Part shown: positions 8,960 through 17,684 of the stretch, piece by piece
Layout of the letters: each line of letters opens with the position of its first letter
Numbering within the stretch: position 1 is the first letter of the stretch
NCBI RefSeq assembly: GCF_019968905.1
Contig: NZ_CP079946.1
Location: 8,591,356-8,655,355 of the forward strand
DNA length: 64,000 nucleotides
Source: Corallococcus sp. EGB
GTDB lineage: Bacteria > Myxococcota > Myxococcia > Myxococcales > Myxococcaceae
Reading direction: 5' to 3'
Translations under genes and position numbers: made by a program
Notes under the pieces: generated by a model
What the model was told of the DNA's origin: nothing
What the model saw: only the letters and a program-made list of their open reading frames with translations
The model's database searches: none

Positions 8960-10093
8960 GTGCCTTCCTCCTCCACACCCATGGACCTGCGCCGCCGGCT
9001 GGTGACGGAAGCGCTGGGGTGCGCGCTGCTGGTGGTGGCGCTGGAGGGGTCGCACCACGTCGCGGAGCACCTGGGCGCGAGCGCCACGGAGGGACGCCTC
9101 TTCATGTCCCTGTCGTGCGGCGCGGTGCTGGCGTGCCTCCTGTGGGTGCTGCGGCCGCTGTCGGGCGCGCATCTGAATCCGGCGCTCACCTTCGCGGACG
9201 CGCTGGGAGACCGCACCCCGTGGCGCGAGGTGCCGCTGTACGCGCTGGCGCAGCTGTCCGGCAGCCTGGTGGGGCGGCTCGTCGCGCACCGCATGTGCAA
9301 CGAGCCGCTGCTGCTCACCGCGAGGATGCCCGCGGCGGACGGGGCCCGCTTCCTCACGGAGATGGTGGCCACGTTCGGGCTGCTGGTGGTGGTGCGCGGC
9401 TGCGTGCGCACGCGCCCGTCGGCGACGCCGCTGGCCATCGCGGGGTATGTGGCCGCGACGGTGTGGTTCACGGACTCGCGCTCGCTGGCGAACCCCGCGC
9501 TGGTGCTGGCGCGCGCGGCCAGCGCCCACGCGGGCGTGATGAGCCCGTGGGAGGTGGAGTCCTTCGTCGCGGCGCAGCTGTTGGGCGCGGCCCTGGCGGT
9601 GTTCCTCTTCCGGTGGCTGCTGGGCGGCGCGCCGCGGCCCGCGTCCACGGCCGTGGAGACCGTCGTCTTCGAGTGCGCGGAAGCGGGCCCCGCGCACCTG
9701 GCCGCCGCCCTCTTCAACGCGCTGGCACACCCGGACCGGGCGCGCGCGGTGGTGTCACCGCCGCCAGGCTCCGGGCTGGATGACGGGCCGCCGCCGGCCG
9801 TGGAGGCGGTGATGCGGGAGGCGAACCTGCGCGCCGCGCCGCTGCGCGACCGGAACGTGCCCGCGGCCCACTACGTCCTCATCGACGTCGCGGGCCACGC
9901 GCCGGGCATGGACGCGCGCGTGAGGGAGCGCTGGTCGCTGTCCGCGCTGTCATTGAAGGACGAGGCCGGAGCGAAGGCGTTGCAGGCGGCGCTGCGGCTC
10001 CGGGTGCATCAGCTCCTGGCGCGGCAGGGCTGGGAGCGGCTGCACGTCGTCCCCGGAGGCCCCGCTCCGGAAGGCCCCCGGGCCCTCACCTGA
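8960..10093 (+). CDS. Ars-type aquaporin (MIP) fused to a degenerate ArsC/LMW-phosphatase-like domain
   Basis: About 377 residues from a GTG at 8960 that has AGGA 6 nt upstream; an ATG at 8981 and a TTG at 8924 are alternatives. The N-terminal 230 residues form a six-helix MIP channel with two NPA loops (SGAHLNPALTF and SLANPALVLARA). The second loop reads NPAL, so the usual selectivity-filter arginine (NPAR) is missing, as in the aquaporin group found in actinobacterial ars operons. The C-terminal 150 residues align by eye with arsenate reductase (VVFECAEAGPAHLAAALF). However, the Cys-x5-Arg loop has lost its arginine, the later cysteines are absent, and W..DDP has become WSLSALSLKD. The channel probably conducts a small neutral solute; the tail looks non-catalytic. 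Confidence 0.8.
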   Translation: MPSSSTPMDLRRRLVTEALGCALLVVALEGSHHVAEHLGASATEGRLFMSLSCGAVLACLLWVLRPLSGAHLNPALTFADALGDRTPWREVPLYALAQLSGSLVGRLVAHRMCNEPLLLTARMPAADGARFLTEMVATFGLLVVVRGCVRTRPSATPLAIAGYVAATVWFTDSRSLANPALVLARAASAHAGVMSPWEVESFVAAQLLGAALAVFLFRWLLGGAPRPASTAVETVVFECAEAGPAHLAAALFNALAHPDRARAVVSPPPGSGLDDGPPPAVEAVMREANLRAAPLRDRNVPAAHYVLIDVAGHAPGMDARVRERWSLSALSLKDEAGAKALQAALRLRVHQLLARQGWERLHVVPGGPAPEGPRALT

Positions 10094-10214
10094 CCGCGGA
10101 CGGCGTCCCGCCCGAGGGCGCGAAACGTGGAGGCCCCACGACTTCGTGCGTGACGGGGTACGACGTTGACGAACGTGTCACAGGCGAGCATGAGGGACGG
10201 GAGAGGAATCGCTC

Positions 10215-11540
10215 ATGATGGAAGGTCTTCCCCCCGTCGTCTCCTGGCCGCCGCTGCAGACGTTGATGCGGCTGACGCTCGCGCTCGCGGTGGGCCTGTT
10301 CGTCGGACTGGAGCGCGAGTGGCGCGGCAAGGAGGCCGGCCTGCGCACCTTCGGCTTCGCGGCGCTGCTGGGCGGCATGGGCGGCCTGCTGGGCCCGAGC
10401 TTCGCGCTGCTCAGCCTCGCGCTGCTGGGCGTGCTGCTGTGCTTCCTCAACTGGCAGTCCCTGCGCGCCAACGGCGGCGCGGAGCTGACCACGTCCGCCG
10501 CGCTGCTCGTCACGGGCTTCACCGGGGTGCTGTGCGGCCTGGGCCACACGGTGACGCCCGCGGCGGTGGGCGTGACGACGGCGGGCCTGCTCGCGTGGAA
10601 GGAGCGGCTGGCCACCTTCAGCCACAAAATCACCGCCGAGGAGCTGCGCAGCGCCATCCTGCTGGCCATCCTCGCCTTCGCCATCTACCCGGTGCTGCCC
10701 GCGCAGCCGGTGGACCCGTGGGGCCTCATCGAGCCGCGCGCCGCGTGGGTGACGGTCATCCTCATCGCGGCCATCGGCTTCGTGAACTACCTGCTGTGGA
10801 AGGTGTTCGGCACGCACGGCGTGGAGGTGACGGGGTTCCTGGGCGGGCTCGTCAACAGCACCGTCACCGTGGCGGAGCTGGCCAACCGCGTGCGCGAGAC
10901 CTCCGGGCGCCTGCTCGACGTGGCCTACCGGGGCGTGATGCTGGCCACCGCCGCCATGGCGCTGCGCAACGCCGTGCTGCTGGGACTGCTCTCCTTCCGG
11001 GCGCTGGTGGACTCCGCCATTCCGCTGGTGCTCATCCTCCTGTCCAGCACGGGCCTGGCGCTGGTGCGCACGCGCGCGGAGGCCGCGCCCGGCGCGGAGC
11101 CCCCCGCCCTGCCCCTGAAGTCGCCCTTCTCCCTGCCGTCCGCGCTGAAGTTCGGCCTCATCTTCCTGGTGCTCCAGGTGGTGGGCACCGTGGGCCAGAC
11201 GCTCCTGGGCCGCTGGGGCTTCTACGCGGTGAGCGCCGTGGGCGGCCTGGTGTCCAGCGCGTCCGCGGTGGCCTCCGCCGCGTCGCTGTGCGCCAACGGC
11301 ACCATCTCCCCGACGACGGCCGGCGTGGGCGCCATCATCGCGTCGCTCGCCAGCGCCGCCATCAACTTCATCCTGGTGGCGCGCGTGTCGGAGCAGCGCT
11401 CGCTCACGCTGCGGCTGGGCCGAGCGCTGGGCGTCGTGATGCTGCTGGGGCTCGGGGGCGCGCTCGTGCAGACGCGGCTGCCCACGTTCCTTCCCAACAG
11501 CCCGGCGGACACGAGAATCGTCGAGCCCCACGGGCCCTGA
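10215..11540 (+). CDS. MgtC/SapB-DUF4010 family inner-membrane protein
   Basis: A 441-residue polytopic membrane protein. The N-terminal third is MgtC/SapB-like (LALAVGLFVGLEREWRGKEAGLRTF is typical) and the rest is a DUF4010 domain with repeated hydrophobic helices and the conserved GFLGGLVNSTVTVAELA segment. The ATG at 10215 has AGAGGA about 8 nt upstream and is followed at once by a second ATG. The family is widespread and associated with ion or membrane homeostasis; the transported ligand, if any, is unknown. It is transcribed alone, 121 bp after the aquaporin fusion, and is convergent with the PocR histidine kinase. Confidence 0.85.
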   Translation: MMEGLPPVVSWPPLQTLMRLTLALAVGLFVGLEREWRGKEAGLRTFGFAALLGGMGGLLGPSFALLSLALLGVLLCFLNWQSLRANGGAELTTSAALLVTGFTGVLCGLGHTVTPAAVGVTTAGLLAWKERLATFSHKITAEELRSAILLAILAFAIYPVLPAQPVDPWGLIEPRAAWVTVILIAAIGFVNYLLWKVFGTHGVEVTGFLGGLVNSTVTVAELANRVRETSGRLLDVAYRGVMLATAAMALRNAVLLGLLSFRALVDSAIPLVLILLSSTGLALVRTRAEAAPGAEPPALPLKSPFSLPSALKFGLIFLVLQVVGTVGQTLLGRWGFYAVSAVGGLVSSASAVASAASLCANGTISPTTAGVGAIIASLASAAINFILVARVSEQRSLTLRLGRALGVVMLLGLGGALVQTRLPTFLPNSPADTRIVEPHGP

Positions 11541-11561
11541 GCGGCCGGGCTCCGGTGCCCG

Positions 11562-13058
11562 TCAGAAGCGGTCGGGCTCGGGCACCGGCGCCGCGGCGGT
11601 CAGCCCGCGGTCGTGGATGGGCGGGTGCAGCGGCAGCTGCACGATGAAGCGCGAGCCGTGGCCGAACTCGCTCTCCACGCGCACCCGGCCGCCGTGGCCC
11701 TCCACCAGGCTCTTCACGATGGCCAGGCCCAGCCCCGCGCCGCCGAACTCGCGCGTGGAGCTGCCGTCCACCTGGTAGAAGCTCTGGAAGATGCGCTCGA
11801 ACTCCTCGGCGCGGATGCCCACGCCGGTGTCCTCCACGCTGATGCGGTAGCCGGGCACGCCCAATTCCTGCTGCATCGCCGCGTCCGACAGCGTCACCTT
11901 CACCCGGCCGCCCGCGGGCGTGAACTTCACCGCGTTGGCCAGCAGGTTCACCACCACCTGGCGCAGCTTGTCCAGGTCTCCCGCGAGCCTCGGCTGCGGC
12001 GTGTGCGGCAGCCGCACCTCCAGCTCCAGCCCCTTGCGCTGCGCCTGCGGCAGCACGCTGGAGACCGCCGTCTGGATGACGTAGCCCGGATCCACCGGCG
12101 CCATGGACAGGCGCAGCCGGCCGGCTTCAATCTGGCTCAGGTCCAGCAGCGAGGAGATCATCGAGAGGAGCGTCTCGCCCTTCTCCACGATGGTGCGCAC
12201 GTACTGGAGCTGCTCCGGGTTGAGCGGCCCCGCCAGCCCCTCGGCCATCATCTCCGAGTAGCCCAGGATGGACGCGAGCGGCGTGCGCAGCTCGTGGCTC
12301 ACCGTGCCCAGGAAGGTGGACTTCAGCCGGTCCAGTTCTTTGAGCCGCGCGTTCGCCTGGATGAGCCGCGCGTTCTGCGCCTCCAGCTCGCGGTGCACCT
12401 CCAGCGTGGACTCCAGATGCAGGTGCGTGGCCAGGTACGCCTTCTGGCCGCTGGCGACGAGCGCGCCCAGCACCTGGCCGAAGTGGCCCAGCACCTGCGC
12501 GGCGGTGCGCTCCGGCACGCGGCGCACGCGGCCGAGCAGTTCCTGCGCGCGCTCCAGGTCCAGGCCGTTGATGCCGGTGAGCGTCTGCGGGAAGTCCGTC
12601 AGCTCCTCCGGCGTGAAGGGCCCCAGGATGACGCGGCCCAGGAGGTCGCCGTCGTAGCGCACGGGCATCACCACGTAGCGCAGGCCGGTGAAGCAGGTGA
12701 GCGCGATGAGGCCCGCCGCCTCGGACACGTCGCCGTCCGCCACGCGCCCGCCGGCCTCCGGCAGCACGGGGCCGTCCTTCACCCGGCCCACCATGGCGGT
12801 GCACGCGTGGCGGCCGTCCGGGAAGGAGAAGACGTAGGCGCAGAAGTCGCCGTGGCCCACCTTCACGTCCGCCAGCTTGTTGCCGCGCGTGTCCAGCACC
12901 TTGATGCCCACGCGGTACAGGTCGCTGAAGCCCTTCACCACCTCCGTGAAGGACGGCAGGTCCAGCAGGTCTCCCAGGGACAGCCGCCGCTGGAGCGCGG
13001 ACTCGCGCCGGGGCACGCTCGCGCTGTTCCGCGGTCCTCCGCCTGACACGCCGCTCAT
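11562..13058 (-). CDS. Soluble sensor histidine kinase with an N-terminal PocR ligand-binding domain
   Basis: A 498-residue kinase without membrane segments. Residues about 28-175 form a PocR-type sensor with its cysteines (GDFCAYVFSFPDGRHAC, IALTCFTGL). A coiled-coil linker follows (LEVHRELEAQNARLIQANA). HisKA carries the phosphoacceptor His255 in [18 protein letters not shown], and HATPase_c shows LLANAVKFTP, VEDTGVGI and GAGLGLAIVK. There is no receiver, so its partner regulator is elsewhere. The ATG at 13058 overlaps the TGA of the small GTPase gene, so the two proteins are made together and may form a GTPase-kinase signalling pair. PocR domains bind small organic ligands in other proteins; the ligand here is unknown. 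Confidence 0.9.
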   Translation of the reverse strand: MSGVSGGGPRNSASVPRRESALQRRLSLGDLLDLPSFTEVVKGFSDLYRVGIKVLDTRGNKLADVKVGHGDFCAYVFSFPDGRHACTAMVGRVKDGPVLPEAGGRVADGDVSEAAGLIALTCFTGLRYVVMPVRYDGDLLGRVILGPFTPEELTDFPQTLTGINGLDLERAQELLGRVRRVPERTAAQVLGHFGQVLGALVASGQKAYLATHLHLESTLEVHRELEAQNARLIQANARLKELDRLKSTFLGTVSHELRTPLASILGYSEMMAEGLAGPLNPEQLQYVRTIVEKGETLLSMISSLLDLSQIEAGRLRLSMAPVDPGYVIQTAVSSVLPQAQRKGLELEVRLPHTPQPRLAGDLDKLRQVVVNLLANAVKFTPAGGRVKVTLSDAAMQQELGVPGYRISVEDTGVGIRAEEFERIFQSFYQVDGSSTREFGGAGLGLAIVKSLVEGHGGRVRVESEFGHGSRFIVQLPLHPPIHDRGLTAAAPVPEPDRF

Positions 13059-13780
13059 GGCGCCCTCCCGCTCTCCCTGCCGCCGGGCAGCGCGCCGGGG
13101 CCGTAACGCCCCTCCAACGCCGTGCCGCTCAGGTCGATGTGACGGAAGATCTGCCCCAGGAACTCTTCCTCGCTCAGGCCCACGTTGCGCGACAGCTGCG
13201 CGCGGCCCTCCAGCGCGCGCCAGGCCGTCTGCACCACGGCGTGGAAGGTCTCCACCACGCCCTCGCCTCGCACGGCCACGGAGCCCACCACCGGCTGGCT
13301 GCCCCGCCGCTGCACCTCCGCCAGCTCCGCGTCCGTCAGGCTGTCCGGCAGGTCGCGCTTGTTGAACTGGATGACCACCGGCACCTGCGTGGGGTCCAGC
13401 TCCATCTCCCGCAGGTTCTCCTGCAGGTTGCGCCAGTAGGCGTTGTTCTCCTGGGCCGCGCCGCGCCGGCTGTCCGCGATGAAGACCACCGCGTCCGCGC
13501 CCTGCAGCACCACCCGCCGCGTGGCGTTGTGGATGACCTGCCCGGGCACGGTGAAGAGCTTCACCTTCACCTTGAAGCCCGTGGAGGTGGAGAAGAAGAC
13601 GGGCAGCAGGTCGAAGAAGAGCGTCCGGTCGTCGTGGGTATCCACCGACAGGAGGCGCCCTCGCACGTCCGGCCGCGCACGCGCGTGCAGCTTGCGCAGA
13701 TTGGTCGTCTTCCCGCTGAGCCCGGGGCCGTAATAGACGATCTTGAGCGTCAGCTCGCGCTGGGCGTGGTTGAGTTGCAA
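13055..13780 (-). CDS. Arf/MglA-like small GTPase
   Basis: A 241-residue small Ras-like GTPase. The G1 loop GPGLSGKT spans residues 18-25, the switch region has DTHDDRTLFFDLLP, G3 is degenerate (VKLFTVPGQ in place of DxxGQ), and G4 is FNKRD. This pattern matches bacterial MglA/SofG-type GTPases, which control polarity and motility in myxobacteria. The only start that keeps the conserved N-terminus (MQLNHAQRELTLKIVYYGPG) is a TTG at 13780, because an in-frame stop lies just upstream. The last 40 residues extend beyond the G domain. It is translationally coupled (ATGA) to the downstream PocR histidine kinase. Confidence 0.85.
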   Translation of the reverse strand: MQLNHAQRELTLKIVYYGPGLSGKTTNLRKLHARARPDVRGRLLSVDTHDDRTLFFDLLPVFFSTSTGFKVKVKLFTVPGQVIHNATRRVVLQGADAVVFIADSRRGAAQENNAYWRNLQENLREMELDPTQVPVVIQFNKRDLPDSLTDAELAEVQRRGSQPVVGSVAVRGEGVVETFHAVVQTAWRALEGRAQLSRNVGLSEEEFLGQIFRHIDLSGTALEGRYGPGALPGGRESGRAP

Positions 13781-14051
13781 GGGGCGGGACTCGGACCGAG
13801 GGGGACCCGGACAGACGTTTTATAATGGCCTGACGTCCCGCGCGGAAGGCCGCTCGCAGTCCAGACAGCGAAGCGGGGCATGTCTCCCCGGAATGACGCC
13901 TCTCCAGGTCGCGTTTCGAGAGGTTCCTGCTCCCCGCTTTGGGAGGAGGACGTCTCCCCACACGGAAAAGAGGACAATGCGCGCGGAATGATCGCGTGCA
14001 TGGGTACGGGGGGACCGGTTAGGATCGCGGACGCGACGGAGGAGCAAGGCG

Positions 14052-14591
14052 ATGACGATGAAGCAGGTGGACCCTGGCGTCGAGGTGGCGGCCCCCACGC
14101 CGGTGCTGGAAGGAGCGACGCTCCCCAACGATGTGGTGGCGGGGGTCAAGTTCGGTCCTCCCACCGACGAGGACCTCACGACGGTGTCGGCCCTGCGCGC
14201 CAACTCCGAGCCGTGGAAGAGCCGGGGCGAGACGCAGGAGGAGAGCCTCAAGGCCCTCACGCAGCTCAAGCCCTTCATCCACGTGGCGCGCACGCAGAAC
14301 CAGGTGGTGGGCTACGTGACGGTGGAGCGTGACGGCCCGGTGCCGGGCGCGGCCTACCTGCGCAACATCGTGGTGAAGCCGGAGCTGCGGCGCCACGGCG
14401 TGGGCGCGATGCTGCTCGACAAGGCGCTGGAGGTCGCGCGCGACATGTACCGCAAGACCATCGCGCTGCGCGTGGATCCGGCGAACGCGCCGGCGGTCGG
14501 CTTCTACCGCAAGGCGGGCTTCACGACGGTGGCCACGGTGGTCTCCAAGAAGTCCGGCAAGCTGCGGCTCCTGATGTCGCGCGAGCTGTAG
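14052..14591 (+). CDS. GNAT family N-acetyltransferase
   Basis: A 179-residue GNAT protein. After an N-terminal extension of about 30 residues, the acetyl-CoA fold is clear: YLRNIVVKPELRRHGVGAML is the beta4-alpha3 pyrophosphate-binding motif (R/Q-x-x-G-x-G/A form), and PAVGFYRKAGF is the C-terminal motif B. The ATG at 14052 is preceded by GGAGGAGCAAGGCG. Substrate cannot be predicted. It stands alone, followed by a strong hairpin at 14627-14657. Confidence 0.85.
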   Translation: MTMKQVDPGVEVAAPTPVLEGATLPNDVVAGVKFGPPTDEDLTTVSALRANSEPWKSRGETQEESLKALTQLKPFIHVARTQNQVVGYVTVERDGPVPGAAYLRNIVVKPELRRHGVGAMLLDKALEVARDMYRKTIALRVDPANAPAVGFYRKAGFTTVATVVSKKSGKLRLLMSREL

Positions 14592-14626
14592 TCCGCGACG
14601 CCCCACAGTGAATCCGGTTGGACCCG

Positions 14627-14657
14627 ACGGGAGCGGCCCTCGCACGGCCACTCCCGT
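14627..14657 (+). terminator. Hairpin after the GNAT gene
   Basis: ACGGGAG (14627-14633) pairs perfectly with CTCCCGT (14651-14657), and GGCC (14635-14638) with GGCC (14646-14649), with one C/A mismatch between the two stems and a 7-nt loop. It lies 36 nt after the GNAT stop. There is no T tract, so it is at best an imperfect intrinsic terminator, as is common in very GC-rich genomes. Confidence 0.5.
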
Positions 14658-14770
14658 TGTGCGTTTGCGGGCATGCCCCCCGGGTGACCTGGAGCGTGGC
14701 GGTCGACTATCCTCGCGGGCGTTCCCACCCTGCCGGGCCTGACGCACGGCAGCGATGGGGCCTCCCCCGA

Positions 14771-16519
14771 ATGAAACCGCTCGCGGAACTGCTGCGTCAT
14801 CTGTCGCGTCCTGGAATCACCGAACTGGCCCTGGCCAGCGGCCGTCCTCCGATGGTGCGCGGCGCCAACGGCTACGAGCCCGTCGACCCTGGCGCCCTCT
14901 CCACCGATGATCTCGTGAAGGCCCTCCATGCGATGGTGGGCGCGGCGCGGGCGTCCACGGTGTCGGAGACGCCGGTGCAGTGGCAGGTGAACGCCACCGG
15001 CCTGGGCAACCTCAACATCGCGGCGGTGCGCCGGGGCGACCTGATGAACGTGCGCCTCACGCGAGGCGCGGAAGGCGCGGCGCAGGCACCGGCTCCGGCG
15101 GCAGCGGCGGCCCCCGCCGCGCCCACGCGGACGCCCTACGCGGGAGTGCCCGCGGTGAGCGCGCCGGAGGCGGTGGGGCGGGTCTCGCAGCCCGGTGGAG
15201 GCGCCGCCGCACGCGGGGCTTCCAGCCCCCCGGGGGCGTCGTCCCCCCTGGGCGCGGCCCCGTCGGGCGCGGGCACGCACACGAGCGCTCCTGCCCACGC
15301 GGGCGCCAGCGCGAATCCCCCCGCGCGGGTCATCCCCATCTCGCGCGCGACCTCCGCGCCGGGCCGCGACCTGGCCGTGCTGCTGGAGCAGGCGCGCAGC
15401 ATGAACGCCAGCGACCTGCACCTGGTGGCCGGACGGCCTCCGCTGCTGCGCATCGCCGGGGAGCTGCTGCCGCAGGACACGCCGCTGTCCCCGGAGACGG
15501 TGGAGCGCCTGCTGCTGCCCATCATCCCGGAGCGGCTGCGCCACGTGCTGGAGAAGGACGGCAGCGTGGACTTCGCGCTGGACTCCGAGGACACCGGCCG
15601 CTTCCGCGTCAACGTGGGCCGCCAGCGCACGGGCCTCAAGGGCACCTTCCGCGTCATCGCCCGCGAGATCCCCACGCTGGAGTCGCTGGGCCTGCCCCCG
15701 GACATCGCCAAGGCCACGCACCACCACCAGGGCCTCATCGTGCTCACCGGCCCGTCCGGCCACGGCAAGACGAGCACGCTCGCGGCGCTGGTGGACATCA
15801 TCAACCGGGAGACGACGCACCATGTGCTCACCGTGGAGGACCCGGTGGAGTACGTGCACCCGCGCAAGCGCGCCCTCATCAGCCAGCGCGAGGTGGGCAC
15901 CAACACGCGCACCTTCGCCAGCGCCCTCAAGGGCAGCCTCCGCGAGGACCCGGACGTCATCGTCGTGGGCGAGCTGCGCGACACCGAGACGGTGCGCATG
16001 GCGCTCGCCGCCAGCGAGACGGGCCACCTGCTCATCAGCACCATGAACACGCCCAGCGCGGCGAAGACCATCGACCGGCTCATCGACCTCTTCCCGCCCG
16101 GAGACCAGCAGCAGGTGCGCCTGTCGCTCTCCAGCGGCCTGCGCCTCATCGTCAGCCAGCGGCTGATGCCCAGCGCGGACGGCAAGTCCATGGTCGCCGC
16201 CGCGGAGGTGCTCACCGGCTCCGTGGCCCTGGGCAACCTCATCCGCGACAACAAGACGTATCAAATCCCGTCCCTCCAGCAGCGCGGCAAGTCGCTGGGC
16301 ATCATCCGCTTCGAGGACTCGCTCGCGGACCTGGCGCGCTCCGGCAAGGCGACGCTGGAGACCGTGAAGGGCTTCGCGGAGAACCCGGACGAAATCGAGG
16401 CCATGGTGACGGGCAAGCGGCCCGGCGCCGCTCCCACCGTGCCCCCGCCCGCCACGCCCCAGGAGGGCGCGCGCATGCTGTCCAAGGTGGGCTCACTGCT
16501 CGGCAAGAAGGGCGCCTGA
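14771..16519 (+). CDS. PilT-family ATPase paralogue with duplicated N-terminal region and altered His box
   Basis: A 582-residue protein. Residues 1-100 (MKPLAELLRHLSRPGITELA...) look like a worn copy of the PilT N-terminal domain. An Ala/Pro/Gly-rich linker spans about 105-190. From about 195 a full PilT module follows: NASDLHLVAGRPPLLRI, Walker A GPSGHGKTST near 327, the Asp box VEDPVEYVHP, and Walker B DVIVVGELRD. The His box reads STMNTPSAAKTIDR; the usual TLHT histidine is replaced by asparagine. Type IV pilus retraction ATPases use this histidine for catalysis, so the protein may be slow or regulatory. The ATG at 14771 is where PilT-like sequence begins. The next gene, a canonical PilT paralogue, follows by 1 nt. 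Confidence 0.88.
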   Translation: MKPLAELLRHLSRPGITELALASGRPPMVRGANGYEPVDPGALSTDDLVKALHAMVGAARASTVSETPVQWQVNATGLGNLNIAAVRRGDLMNVRLTRGAEGAAQAPAPAAAAAPAAPTRTPYAGVPAVSAPEAVGRVSQPGGGAAARGASSPPGASSPLGAAPSGAGTHTSAPAHAGASANPPARVIPISRATSAPGRDLAVLLEQARSMNASDLHLVAGRPPLLRIAGELLPQDTPLSPETVERLLLPIIPERLRHVLEKDGSVDFALDSEDTGRFRVNVGRQRTGLKGTFRVIAREIPTLESLGLPPDIAKATHHHQGLIVLTGPSGHGKTSTLAALVDIINRETTHHVLTVEDPVEYVHPRKRALISQREVGTNTRTFASALKGSLREDPDVIVVGELRDTETVRMALAASETGHLLISTMNTPSAAKTIDRLIDLFPPGDQQQVRLSLSSGLRLIVSQRLMPSADGKSMVAAAEVLTGSVALGNLIRDNKTYQIPSLQQRGKSLGIIRFEDSLADLARSGKATLETVKGFAENPDEIEAMVTGKRPGAAPTVPPPATPQEGARMLSKVGSLLGKKGA

Positions 16520-16520
16520 C

Positions 16521-17627
16521 ATGACGGACACTCCCCGAATCGCGGCCTGGTTCGACATCCTGCTCGACAGGAAGGGCAGCGACCTGCACCTGAGCGTGGG
16601 CTACCCGCCCATGGGCCGCATCCGCGGCGAGCTCGTGTCGCTGCGCGACGAGCCCCTCACCAGCGACGAGCTGGAGTCGGTGCTCTTCGAGATCTGCTCG
16701 CCCGAGCAGAAGCGTCAGATCGTCGAGGAGCTGGACCTGGACTTCGCCTATGGCTACGGCACCAAGGCCCGCTTCCGCGCGAACTACTTCTACAAGATGA
16801 CCGGCATTGGCGCCGTGTTCCGCACCATCCCCAGCAAGGTGCTGTCGCTGGAGGACCTGAAGACGCCGGAGGTGGTGCGCAAGATGGCGGACCGCCGCAG
16901 CGGGCTGGTGCTGGTGACGGGCCCCACGGGCTCGGGCAAGTCCACCACGCTCGCGGGGATGATCAACCACATCAACAAGACGCGCGCGGCGCACGTGCTC
17001 ACCGTCGAGGACCCGGTGGAGTTCGTGCACGAATCGCTCAAGGCCCAGGTCACCCACCGCGAGGTGGGCCCGCACGCCTCCAGCTTCGCCACCGCCATCC
17101 GCTCCGCCGGCCGCGAGGACCCGAACGTCATCCTCATCGGTGAGCTGCGCACCAACGAGACCATGAAGCTGGCGCTCCAGCTGGCCAGCTTCGGCGTGCT
17201 CGTCTTCGCCACGGTGCACACCAACAGCGCCCCCGCCACCATCGACCGCATCATCAACTCCTTCCCCGCGGACGAGCAGGGCCAGGTGCGCGGCATGCTC
17301 GCGGAGTCGCTGGCGGGCATCGTCGCCCAGCAGCTCATCAAGACCGCGGACGGCAAGGGCCGCGTCGCCGCGCTCGAGATCCTGGTGGGCAGCCCCGCCA
17401 TCGCCGCGATGATCCGCGAGGGCAAGGTGTTCCAGATTGCCTCCAAGATGCAGGCCGGTCAGGGCGTGGGCATGCAGACCCTGGACATGCACCTGGAGCG
17501 CCTGGTGAAGGACGACGTCATCCTCCCCGACGCCGCCCTGGAGAAGGCCCAGGACAAGGAGAATTTCGTGAAGGTCATCCAGCGGCTGAAGCCGGACTGG
17601 GCCGTGCCGGAGACGCTGAAGGCCTGA
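16521..17627 (+). CDS. PilT/PilU-family type IV pilus retraction ATPase paralogue
   Basis: A 368-residue PilT-like ATPase with every key element: KGSDLHLSVGYPPMGRI in the N-domain, Walker A GPTGSGKSTT, Asp box VEDPVEFVHE, Walker B NVILIGELRT, and His box ATVHTNSAPATIDRI with its histidine intact. Such proteins form hexamers at the base of type IV pili and disassemble the pilus. It begins 1 nt after the stop of the altered paralogue upstream, so the two are coupled and could form a mixed assembly. There are no pilA/pilB/pilC genes here, so this is a secondary pilT-like locus of the kind myxobacteria carry in several copies. Confidence 0.9.
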   Translation: MTDTPRIAAWFDILLDRKGSDLHLSVGYPPMGRIRGELVSLRDEPLTSDELESVLFEICSPEQKRQIVEELDLDFAYGYGTKARFRANYFYKMTGIGAVFRTIPSKVLSLEDLKTPEVVRKMADRRSGLVLVTGPTGSGKSTTLAGMINHINKTRAAHVLTVEDPVEFVHESLKAQVTHREVGPHASSFATAIRSAGREDPNVILIGELRTNETMKLALQLASFGVLVFATVHTNSAPATIDRIINSFPADEQGQVRGMLAESLAGIVAQQLIKTADGKGRVAALEILVGSPAIAAMIREGKVFQIASKMQAGQGVGMQTLDMHLERLVKDDVILPDAALEKAQDKENFVKVIQRLKPDWAVPETLKA

Positions 17628-17684
17628 GCGGCTCGCACGGGGGCCGGAAGGGGTTTGCTTTCTCCCCCCGACTTCGCCTTTGTT

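Noticed and set aside
10086-11531. A 481-codon minus-strand frame opposite the MgtC/DUF4010 gene
   Set aside because: His/Gln/Arg/Ala-rich shadow; the plus strand encodes an obvious polytopic membrane protein with a ribosome-binding site.
13819-13830. A perfect TATAAT on the plus strand (13821-13826)
   Set aside because: No -35 box is present at 16-18 bp on the plus strand. On the minus strand TATAAA could serve the GTPase gene 40 nt away, but again with no -35. Not called as a promoter.
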